Below, one piece after another: positions 20,453-32,956 of a DNA stretch of 64,000 nt. The stretch is taken from the NCBI RefSeq assembly GCF_014201805.1, contig NZ_JACHFK010000001.1, forward strand, positions 620,001-684,000, given 5' to 3'. The translations under genes and the position numbers were made by a program. How positions within the stretch are numbered: the first letter of the stretch is position 1; the number at the start of each line of letters is the position of its first letter. Source of the DNA: Deinococcus metalli (GTDB lineage Bacteria > Deinococcota > Deinococci > Deinococcales > Deinococcaceae). A model generated the notes under the pieces. It did no database searches. It saw only the letters and a list, made by a program, of their open reading frames with translations, and was not told where the DNA came from.

Positions 20453-20522
20453 GTGTTGAGATTAAAAAACTTAACACAATTGCAAGGAATACCTTGACCT
20501 AGCCTAAGCCGATCCATATATT
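20453..20522 (+). promoter_or_regulatory. Promoter and inverted repeats of the peptide transporter operon
   Basis: TTGACC (20494-20499) and TATATT (20517-20522) are 17 bases apart, a strong sigma-70 promoter. Just upstream are GTGTTGAG/CTTAACAC (20453-20460 and 20470-20477, one mismatch, 9-base spacer) and CAAGG-AATA-CCTTG (20483-20496), the latter overlapping the -35. Both look like regulator sites. A further hairpin (ACCCGCC...CTGG CGGGT, about 20549-20580) lies in the leader. Confidence 0.65.
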
Positions 20523-20606
20523 GACCGCGCAGGAAACATGTACCCAGTCCACCCGCCTGCCAGGTCACCACTGGCGGGTTGCCCGTACACCGATCCGGAG
20601 GTTCCG

Positions 20607-22364
20607 ATGAAGAAAGCCCTGACCCTTGCCCTCGCCCTGATGGGTAGCGGCGCCTTTGCCGCCCCGTATGTGTTGCCCGCCGCGTGGATGGCCCAAAGCC
20701 CCACGGAAGCCAAAGCGGGCGGTGAATTCCGGAGCTACACCATCAGCGATTACAAGACGCTGAACCCCTTCACCAGCGCCGAAGCCGACAGCCTGCCGAC
20801 GATCATGGGCGGTCCTGCCGGCCTGTTCAATCAGGATCCCACCAACGACAAGTTCGTCCCCGTGATGGCCGACGCCCTGCCCACCGTGAGCAACGGCGGC
20901 AAGCGCTTTGTTGTGAAGATCCGTCAGGGCATGAAGTTCAGTGACGGTCAGGCCATCACGGCCGACGACTGGATCACCACCTTCAAGCTGCACACCGACG
21001 ACAAGGTCGGCAGCAACTCCTACGACAACTTCTTCCTGAACGACAAGCCGATCACGGTCAAGAAGCTCGACACCTACACCCTGCAGTTCGACTTCCCCTC
21101 GGTAAGCGCCAGCGCCCTGAACCGCATGTCGTACACCCCCTGGCCCGACCACGTCTTCGGGCCGGTTTATAAGAGCAAGGGTGCGGACGGCATCAAGGCC
21201 ATGTGGGGTATCAGCTCCACCCCCAGCGCCATCGTGTCCCCTGGCCCCTGGGTGATCAGCAGCTACCAGGCCGGCCAGCGTGCCGTGCTGAAGAAGAACA
21301 CCTACTTCGGCGAGTGGTTCAAGGACGGCGCGAACAAGCCCCTGCCGTACCTCGACTCCGTCAGCTTCACCATCGTCAAGGACCTGAACGCGGGCCTGGC
21401 GGCGTACCTCGCCGGCCAGATCGACACCTTCGGCGCCAGCAAGGCTGACGACCTGGCCCAGATCAAGAAGGCCATCGACGCCGGCAACCTCAAGGCGACC
21501 CTGGTGCCGAACGTCGGCCCGAACTCCACGTCCTCGTGGATCGTGTTCAACTGGAACAAGGCCGGCGACGCCACCAAGCAGAAGCTCTTCCGTGACGTGC
21601 GCTTCCGTCAGGCCATGAGCCACATCGCCAACCGTCAGGCCATGATCCAGCTCGCGCTGGGCGGCCTGGGCAGCGAGGTGTACTCGGGCGTGTACCCGGT
21701 GTTCAAGAACTACCAGTACGCCAGCACCCCCACCTACAAGTACGACCTGGCCGAAGCGACCAAGCTGCTGAACCAGATGGGCTACACCAAGAAGAACAGC
21801 GACGGCTACCTGGTCGACAAGGCCGGCAAGGTGCTGGAGTTCAACCTGACCACCAACTCCGGCAACAACGTGCGCGAGCAGCTCGGCCAGATCTTCCGCG
21901 ACGAGGCCAAGAAGGTCGGCGTGAAGGTCAACTTCACCCCGGTGGACTTCAACACCCTGGTCGGTCAGCTGCTGGCCAAGGGCGCGGACCGTCCCTTCGA
22001 CGCGATCCTGCTGGGTCTGTCGGGCGGCGACAACATCTGGCCCTACGGCAGCAACGTGGTGCCCTGCGGCGGCAACCTGCACGCCTACAACGTGCCCAGC
22101 GACGGCAAGTGCCTGAACGCTCAGGAAAACCTGATGACCAAGCTGTACTACCAGGGCGACCAGACGCTGGACGACGACGCCCGCCGCAAGATCGGTGAGC
22201 AGCTGTCGAAGGTCGAGGGGCAGAACCTGGGCTTCATCTACCTGGTGGCGACCAACTACCACGTGACCTTCAACAACCGGGTCGGCGGCGAGTACAAGCG
22301 TAACCTCTGGGACTCGTACTACGGCTCGCGCCCCGCGTACGGCCTGACCACCTTCATCAAGTAA
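20607..22364 (+). CDS. Peptide ABC transporter substrate-binding protein
   Basis: 585 residues with a Sec signal (MKKALTLALALMGSGAFAAP) and no lipobox. It has the type-5 solute-binding fold of DppA/OppA: KTLNPFTSAEADS near the N-terminus, a region VKIRQGMKFSDGQAITADDW, and RDVRFRQAMSHIANRQ. It delivers peptides, or possibly nickel or other solutes, to the permease encoded next. GGAGG seven bases before the ATG. First gene of a five-gene operon. Confidence 0.92.
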   Translation: MKKALTLALALMGSGAFAAPYVLPAAWMAQSPTEAKAGGEFRSYTISDYKTLNPFTSAEADSLPTIMGGPAGLFNQDPTNDKFVPVMADALPTVSNGGKRFVVKIRQGMKFSDGQAITADDWITTFKLHTDDKVGSNSYDNFFLNDKPITVKKLDTYTLQFDFPSVSASALNRMSYTPWPDHVFGPVYKSKGADGIKAMWGISSTPSAIVSPGPWVISSYQAGQRAVLKKNTYFGEWFKDGANKPLPYLDSVSFTIVKDLNAGLAAYLAGQIDTFGASKADDLAQIKKAIDAGNLKATLVPNVGPNSTSSWIVFNWNKAGDATKQKLFRDVRFRQAMSHIANRQAMIQLALGGLGSEVYSGVYPVFKNYQYASTPTYKYDLAEATKLLNQMGYTKKNSDGYLVDKAGKVLEFNLTTNSGNNVREQLGQIFRDEAKKVGVKVNFTPVDFNTLVGQLLAKGADRPFDAILLGLSGGDNIWPYGSNVVPCGGNLHAYNVPSDGKCLNAQENLMTKLYYQGDQTLDDDARRKIGEQLSKVEGQNLGFIYLVATNYHVTFNNRVGGEYKRNLWDSYYGSRPAYGLTTFIK

Positions 22365-22443
22365 CACTCGGCCAGTCCCACATGGACGGGGGTGGTTCGC
22401 GCTCGCGGGCTGCCCCCTCCTCCATGGAACACAGGAGAAACAG

Positions 22444-23424
22444 ATGCTGCCATTTCTTCTCAGGCGACTGGTGCAGGCGGTTCCGACCCTGCTGCTCTCC
22501 AGTCTCCTGATCTTCTTCGTGATCTCGCTGGCTCCCGGCGACTTCCTCACACCGGCCAAGCTCAACCCGAACATCTCCGCACAGCAACTGGACAACCTGA
22601 CCCGCAACTTCGGGCTCGACAAGCCCCTGGTCCAGCAGTACCTGCTGTGGATGCGCAACATCCTGCACGGCGACTTCGGGCTGTCGTTCTCATTCCAGGC
22701 GCCGGTGCTCCAGATCATGTGGCCGCGCATCGTCAACTCGCTGTGGCTGGTTCTGGTGATCACCGTGGTGTTCTACGGCCTCGCCATCCCGATCGGCGTG
22801 TTCGGCGCCGTGCGGCAGAACAGCCTGGGTGACCGCAGCGTCAACGTGTTCATGTACTTCCTGCTGGGGTTCCCGAGCTTCTTCCTGGCCCTGATCGCCC
22901 TGTACTTCCTGCTCCAGATCATCTTCGCCACCCACTGGGCGATCCCCATCGGTGGTATGACCAGTCCCGACCACGCATCCATGTCGGCCGGCGGCAAGGT
23001 CTGGGACGTGTTCAAGCACCTGCTGGTGCCAGGAATCCTGCTGGGCATCCATCAGACGGCGGGCCTGTCACGATATGTCCGCGCGCTGATGCTGGAAGTC
23101 ATGAATTCGGACTACATCCGCACCGCGCGCGCGAAGGGCGTCAGCGAATCCTCGGCCATCTGGAAGCACACCTTCCGCAACGCGATCCTGCCCATCGTGG
23201 CCGGCATCGGCGGAGAGTTGCCCGGCCTGATCAGCGGGGCGGGGTTCATCGAGGTGGTCTTCGCATATCCGGGGATCACGCCCATGCTGCTCGACGCCCT
23301 GAACGCCCAGGACCTGTACCTGATCGCGGGGTTCACCATGATGACGACCATCCTCCTGATCGCCGGGAACGCCATCAGTGACATCCTGCTGGCGTTCGTC
23401 GATCCGCGCGTGAAACTGGGGTGA
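22444..23424 (+). CDS. dppB: Peptide ABC transporter permease (DppB/OppB type)
   Basis: 326 residues, six membrane helices, with the N-terminal RRLVQAVPTLLLSS typical of DppB and the ABC-permease EAA loop (VRALMLEVMNSDYIRTARAKG). It forms the channel with the next gene product. AGGAG lies 8 bases before the ATG. Its stop overlaps the next start (GTGA). Confidence 0.93.
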   Translation: MLPFLLRRLVQAVPTLLLSSLLIFFVISLAPGDFLTPAKLNPNISAQQLDNLTRNFGLDKPLVQQYLLWMRNILHGDFGLSFSFQAPVLQIMWPRIVNSLWLVLVITVVFYGLAIPIGVFGAVRQNSLGDRSVNVFMYFLLGFPSFFLALIALYFLLQIIFATHWAIPIGGMTSPDHASMSAGGKVWDVFKHLLVPGILLGIHQTAGLSRYVRALMLEVMNSDYIRTARAKGVSESSAIWKHTFRNAILPIVAGIGGELPGLISGAGFIEVVFAYPGITPMLLDALNAQDLYLIAGFTMMTTILLIAGNAISDILLAFVDPRVKLG

Positions 23425-24563
23425 CTGTGACAACGACCGCAACCCCGATGACCCAGGCGGCGCAGCGCCAGCGCGGCCAGTCGCAGCTCAGCGTGGCCTG
23501 GGGCCAGTTCCGCAAGAACAAGCTGGCCCGCTTCGGCGGCACCTGCCTGATCCTGCTGTATGTGATGGCCCTGTTCGCGCCCTTCATCGCCCCGGACGGC
23601 CTGTCGAACTACTCGACGACCAACATCACCAAATTCCACCCGCCCACGCCGGTGCATGTGCGGGATTCGAAGACGGGCGCTTTCACCCGGCCCTTCGTGT
23701 ACAAGTACACGCAGCAGCTGAACATGGACACCTTCGTCAACGAGGTCAAGCCCACCGACCAGAAATGCCCCCTGTATCTCGGCGTTCGCGGCGACGCGTA
23801 CAAACTGTTCGGCTTCATTCCCAGCACCGTTCACCTGTTCGGGACGGGCAACCCGGACTGCAAGATCTACCTGTTCGGCGCCGAGACGCTCGGGCGCGAC
23901 CTGTTCACGCGCACCATGTACGCGTCGCAGATCTCGCTGACCATCGGCCTCGGGGCCACCATCCTGACCACCCTGATCGGCCTGTTCGCGGGCGCCGCCG
24001 CGGCGTATTTCGGCGGCGTGGTCGACACGCTGGTGATGCGTCTGGTCGAGGTCCTGGCCGCCATTCCCACGCTGTTCCTGCTGATCCTGCTGCGCGCCAT
24101 CTTCCCGCAGAACATCAACCCGATCTTCGCGTTGTACGTGGTCTTGCTGCTGCTGGCCTTCGTGAGCTGGGGTGGTCTGGCCCGCGTGACCCGTGGCCAG
24201 CTCCTGAGCGTGCGCGAGCTCGACTTCGTGGCCGCCGCCAAGTCCCTGGGCGCCAGCGACAACCGCATCATGTGGCGTCACCTGCTCCCCACCATGACGA
24301 CGTATACCATTGTCACCCTGAGCCTGGGGATTCCCGCCGCGATCCTCACAGAGTCGGGCCTCAGCTTTCTGGGGATCGGTGCGGTCGAACCCTACGTGTC
24401 GTGGGGCAGCCTGCTCACCCAGGCGCAGGAAGGCGGGTTCTCCAGCTTCACGTCCCGGCCGTGGGTGCTCATTCCCGGCTTTTTCATCGTGTTCACGGTG
24501 ATGTGTTTCCAGCTTCTCGGCGACGGGCTCAGAGACGCGTTTGACCCTCGCAAACGGCAGTAA
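23421..24563 (+). CDS. dppC: Peptide ABC transporter permease (DppC/OppC type)
   Basis: 380 residues. The first helix (residues about 30-50) is followed by an unusually long extracytoplasmic segment of about 110 residues with two cysteines (CPLYLG and NPDCKIY), then the canonical [13 protein letters not shown] and five helices with the EAA loop ([20 protein letters not shown]). GTG start coupled to dppB. The long loop is larger than in E. coli DppC and may be a Deinococcus-Thermus feature. Confidence 0.9.
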   Translation: MTVTTTATPMTQAAQRQRGQSQLSVAWGQFRKNKLARFGGTCLILLYVMALFAPFIAPDGLSNYSTTNITKFHPPTPVHVRDSKTGAFTRPFVYKYTQQLNMDTFVNEVKPTDQKCPLYLGVRGDAYKLFGFIPSTVHLFGTGNPDCKIYLFGAETLGRDLFTRTMYASQISLTIGLGATILTTLIGLFAGAAAAYFGGVVDTLVMRLVEVLAAIPTLFLLILLRAIFPQNINPIFALYVVLLLLAFVSWGGLARVTRGQLLSVRELDFVAAAKSLGASDNRIMWRHLLPTMTTYTIVTLSLGIPAAILTESGLSFLGIGAVEPYVSWGSLLTQAQEGGFSSFTSRPWVLIPGFFIVFTVMCFQLLGDGLRDAFDPRKRQ

Positions 24564-24612
24564 TACCACTTTAAAAAGGTATGATGCGCTACGTGTATTT
24601 CCCGGAGGAACC

Positions 24613-25655
<1,043 letters not shown>

Positions 25656-25659
<4 letters not shown>

Positions 25660-26681
25660 CCGCCGCTCCCAGCACGTATTCCGGCAAAGACCGTGGCATG
25701 GCCGCCAAGGGCGACACGCTGCTCGATGTCCAGCACCTCGAGAAGTACTTCCCGATCCGCGGCGGCCTGCTGTCGCGCGTGGTGGCGAACGTCAAGGCCG
25801 TGAACGACATCAGCTTCGCCGTCAAGCGCGGCGAGGTGGTCGGGCTGGTCGGCGAGTCCGGCTCCGGCAAGACCACGGCCGGGCGCGCCATCCTGCGCCT
25901 GATCGAACCCACCGGCGGGCAGGTGATCTTCAACGGCACGGACATCACCAAGCTGAGCAAGGCCCAGATGCGCGATTACCGGCGCGAGATGCAGATCATC
26001 TTCCAGGATCCGTTCGCCAGCCTGAACCCGCGCATGACGGTCTCGGACATCATCGGCGAGGCCATGCAGATCCACAACCTGCACCCCGGCAAGGGACGCA
26101 TCGACCGCATCGCCGAGCTGCTGCAGCGTGTCGGCCTGCGGCCCGAGCACATGCGCCGCTACCCGCACGAGTTCTCCGGCGGGCAGCGCCAGCGCATCGG
26201 CATCGCGCGCGCGCTGGCGGTCGACCCCACGTTCATCGTGGCGGACGAGCCGGTCTCGGCGCTCGACGTGTCGATCCAGGCGCAGGTCGTGAACCTCATG
26301 CAGGACCTGCAGGAGGAGCTGGGCCTGACGGTGCTGTTCATCGCGCACGACCTGCACGTCGTGGAGTACATCTGCGACCGCATGATCGTGATGTACCTGG
26401 GCCGCATCATGGAGATCGCGCCCAGCCGCGAACTGAACCGCAACCCCAAGCACCCGTACACCGAGGCGCTGCTGTCGGCCGCGCCGGTGCCGGACCCGAC
26501 CGTCAAGCGCCAGCGCATCATCCTGGAAGGCGACATTCCCAGCCCGATCAACCCGCCCTCGGGCTGCGTATTCCGCACGCGCTGCCGCTACGCCGTCGCC
26601 GAATGCGCCACCGTGGTGCCGGAACTGCGCGAGGTCGCGCCGAACCACTTCAAGGCCTGCATCCGCGACGACATCCTGTAA
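25656..26681 (+). CDS. dppF: Peptide ABC transporter ATP-binding protein (DppF type)
   Basis: 341 residues with Walker A GESGSGKT, signature [15 protein letters not shown], Walker [13 protein letters not shown] and the C-terminal extension with [14 protein letters not shown]. The ATG overlaps the dppD stop (ATGA). It pairs with DppD as the transporter's ATPase. Last gene of the operon; a rho-independent terminator follows. Confidence 0.93.
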
Positions 26682-26699
26682 ACGCGAATCGCCGCGACC

Positions 26700-26729
26700 G
26701 TCCCGTCCCCGTGTGGGGCGGGATTTTTC
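26700..26729 (+). terminator. Terminator of the peptide transporter operon
   Basis: GTCCCGTCCCC-GTGT-GGGGCGGGAT followed by TTTTCT: a GC-rich stem with one bulged T, a tetraloop and a T tract. Confidence 0.85.
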
Positions 26730-26789
26730 TGTTCCGTTTCTGACTGAACCTCTCACATCTCACAATTGGCCCCAGCGCACGATGGGTTC

Positions 26790-28076
26790 ATGAAGAAACG
26801 CACGCTCCTCGCCGCTGCCCTGCTCGCCTCCCCAGCCCTCGCCGCCGACCTGCGCATCTACCCGAGCTTCGCCGAGGTGCGCCAGCCCGTGACCTCCACC
26901 GGCACCCGCCTCGACGTGACCCTGCCGCAGGCCGCGTGGGAGAACGTGCTGGCCGGTTCGCTGGACCTGGAGGGCCTGCCCTTCGACGCCGCCACCCAGA
27001 CCCTCCAGGCGAACTGGCTGAGCGGTCTGGAGGGCCAGACCGTGTACCTGCGCCGCGGCGACACCACCGAGCCCGTCACGCTGGTGCGCGCCCGTGACCT
27101 GCTGGTCAAGGACGCCCAGGGCCGGTACTTCAATGTGCGTTTCGAGGAGTTGCAGTTCAGCGCGCCCCCACCCCTGAACCCGCAGAGCCCCAGCCAGACG
27201 CTGACGTACACCCTGCCGAAGGCCGGCAGCGGCACCCTGACGTACCTCACGCGCGCCGTGACGTGGGCGCCGCGCTACACCCTGAAGGCCAGCGACGCCG
27301 GCGCGCAGCTCGGTGCCCTGGCCGACCTGCGCAACACCACCGAACTCGCGTACGACGTCAAGGCCACCGAACTGTACGCCGGGGACGTGACGGTGCAGGC
27401 CAACCCGCAGGCGGAGGCCGCCAACTTCGCCGCGGACAGCGCCGTGATGCGCGCGGTGCCGGCGCCGAGCGCCCCGGCCACCAAGATCCAGAGCCAGGGC
27501 GAGCTGCGTGGCCTGACCCGCTACGACCTCACCACGCCGTTCACGCTGCCGGCCAACAGCGTGATCACCCTGCCGTTCCTCACGCCCAAACTCACGAAGT
27601 TCGAGCGCTACGTCGGCCTGACCACGTACTTCAACCCCGGCCCGCAGGAGGGCACCCTGAACCGCTCCTACCGCCTGGAAGCGGACCAGCGCCTGCCCGC
27701 CGGCCCCCTGACGGTGCGCGAGGACGGCCGCCTGGTCGGCCAGGCGCAGCTGCCCGACACCCGCGAGGGCGGCACCATCGACTTCACGCTCGGGGACGAC
27801 CCGGATGTCGAGTACACCCGCAGCGTCCAGCTCGTCCGGCAGGACAAGGACACGAAGGGCAATGTCACGCGCAGCACGTACAAGGTCACGTACGCCTTCG
27901 AGAGCAGCAAGGACCGCGCCGTGCGCGCCGAGATCACCGAGCGCATTGGCGGGAGGATCATCATCATCGATGCCATGACGCCGGTGCAGAACCAGGGCGT
28001 GGCGACCCTGAAGGTCGACCTGCCCGCCAAGGCCAAGCTCAGCCGCAGCTTCACGGTGGTGATCGCCAACAACTGA
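26790..28076 (+). CDS. Secreted DUF4139-like protein
   Basis: 428 residues with a Sec signal peptide (MKKRTLLAAALLASPALA, cleavage before ADLRIYPS). The body has the DUF4139 pattern: ITRAVTWAPRYTLKA-like segment (VTWAPRYTL), a central ADLRNTTELAYD, and a late YTRSVQLVRQ and GRIIIIDAMTP. These are beta-rich secreted proteins of unknown role. No lipobox. Single-gene unit between two hairpins. Confidence 0.75.
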   Translation: MKKRTLLAAALLASPALAADLRIYPSFAEVRQPVTSTGTRLDVTLPQAAWENVLAGSLDLEGLPFDAATQTLQANWLSGLEGQTVYLRRGDTTEPVTLVRARDLLVKDAQGRYFNVRFEELQFSAPPPLNPQSPSQTLTYTLPKAGSGTLTYLTRAVTWAPRYTLKASDAGAQLGALADLRNTTELAYDVKATELYAGDVTVQANPQAEAANFAADSAVMRAVPAPSAPATKIQSQGELRGLTRYDLTTPFTLPANSVITLPFLTPKLTKFERYVGLTTYFNPGPQEGTLNRSYRLEADQRLPAGPLTVREDGRLVGQAQLPDTREGGTIDFTLGDDPDVEYTRSVQLVRQDKDTKGNVTRSTYKVTYAFESSKDRAVRAEITERIGGRIIIIDAMTPVQNQGVATLKVDLPAKAKLSRSFTVVIANN

Positions 28077-28093
28077 GGAGCGTTCCGGCCGCC

Positions 28094-28121
28094 GCCCCCG
28101 ACCGTTCGGCAGGTCGGGGGC
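28094..28121. terminator. Bidirectional hairpin between convergent genes
   Basis: Perfect 10-bp stem GCCCCCGACC/GGTCGGGGGC with an 8-base loop, between the DUF4139-like gene and metF. No T tract, but the position fits termination. Confidence 0.6.
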
Positions 28122-28213
28122 GGGTCGTTGATGGGGGAGCAGTCGAACCGCTCAGCCCTCCCGGTCATCCGGATCACGCCGCGACTCCGCGTACGTGGCA
28201 GCCGGCTCGTGCT

Positions 28214-28965
28214 CTACAGGATCCCCTCCAGATACGCCTGCACGTCCACCTTCACCGGCATGAAGTACGCGTGCTGGCCGCGCTCGCGGGCGAAGGCGAG
28301 GAGGTCGGCAGCGAAGGCGCGGTTGCACTCCAGCGTCGGGGTGAACGTCCGGGGGAACACGGCGTGGTTGCGCGCCCGCCAGTAGTTCAGGCTGGATTCG
28401 GTGAGGATGCTGGTCGCGCCCCACCACATCTGCGCGCCGTCGGGGATCAGGTCGCTGTACGCGTCCATCACGCGCAGGTCGAAGAACGGCTGCGTGAAGA
28501 AGCCGCTCGCTCCGGCGTCCAGTTTGCGTTCCAGATAGTCGCGTTCCCGCGCGAACGACTGACGGTATGGGTCGAGGCCGGCGTACACGGTCACGTGCGG
28601 GGCGTCGCGTCGGAGGCGGCGGATCAGGTCCACGGCGTCCTGGTCGTAGACCCTGGCGCTCATGTCGGCGGGCGCGTCGCCGGTCACGACCAGCACCTCG
28701 TCAATGCCGTGCTCGCCCAGGGCCGGCAGGAACGGCAGCGGTTCGCGCGGGTTGAAGTCCACCGCGCGCAGGTGCGGCACGGCCCGGTGACGCGGCCGTG
28801 CGAAGGAGCAGCCCAGCCACGAGCGCAGCGAGTAGCGCGTCAGGTCCGGGACGTTCACGGTGTCCACGCTGGGCAGCGCGGCCACGACCTGCGCGATCTC
28901 GGCCCGCAGGCCGCTGCGCGAGCGGGGCACGAGTTCCACCGACACGCGCGTGCCGGACGCGCCGG

Positions 28966-28969
<4 letters not shown>
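28214..28969 (-). CDS. metF: Methylenetetrahydrofolate reductase-like protein
   Basis: 251 residues with the TIM-barrel MetF pattern: an N-terminal SVELVPRS (catalytic Glu region), [20 protein letters not shown] and PGVMPV-like C-terminal PVKVD. It is somewhat shorter than E. coli MetF and diverged. The GTG start overlaps the metH stop (GTGA at 28966-28969), so the reductase that makes methyl-THF is made together with the enzyme that uses it. Confidence 0.8.
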
Positions 28970-32673
<3,704 letters not shown>

Positions 32674-32688
32674 CGTTCACCTCTGCTG

Positions 32689-32706
32689 GGCCGCCCGGTG
32701 GCGGCC
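32689..32706 (-). promoter_or_regulatory. Hairpin next to the metH ribosome site
   Basis: Perfect GGCCGCC/GGCGGCC stem with a 4-base loop, ending a few bases before the metH Shine-Dalgarno. Possibly part of the expression platform of the leader upstream. Confidence 0.45.
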
Positions 32707-32782
32707 TGTTGCTGTGTTCTGCGCACGCGGCGCCGCCCGTTGGCCATCGTTCCCGCTCGCGCCATCGTCGGCGCACCCACGC

Positions 32783-32853
32783 GGGTCTTTCCTGGAAGCA
32801 CCGTTGCCGAAATGTGGGCCGGTTGCCACGCCATCACAGGGCAGGAAACACCC
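32783..32853 (-). promoter_or_regulatory. SAM riboswitch-like leader of metH
   Basis: On the minus strand a 71-nt module is closed by a 12-bp stem (GGGTGTTTCCTG with CAGGAAAGACCC, one mismatch). Inside are TGATGGC-GTGGCAACC and later GGTGCTTCC, in the order and context of the S-box aptamer (TGAAGCC-GGCAACC ... GGTGCTAATTCC). It lies 110 bases before metH, a usual target of SAM riboswitches. The GAGGGA element is not clear, so a variant class is possible. Confidence 0.55.
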
Positions 32854-32956
32854 TCCGGCGGTTCTGGATGACCGCGCCCAGGGGGCACGATGCGGGCAGG
32901 ATAGCGCGGAGGCGCGCCGCGAACCGCGGGGTGGAGTGGACAGGGGGCTGGGACGC

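Noticed and set aside
32683..32853. Cobalamin riboswitch before metH
   Set aside because: I see no B12 box (AGCCAGGAGACC-like); the S-box-like elements fit better.
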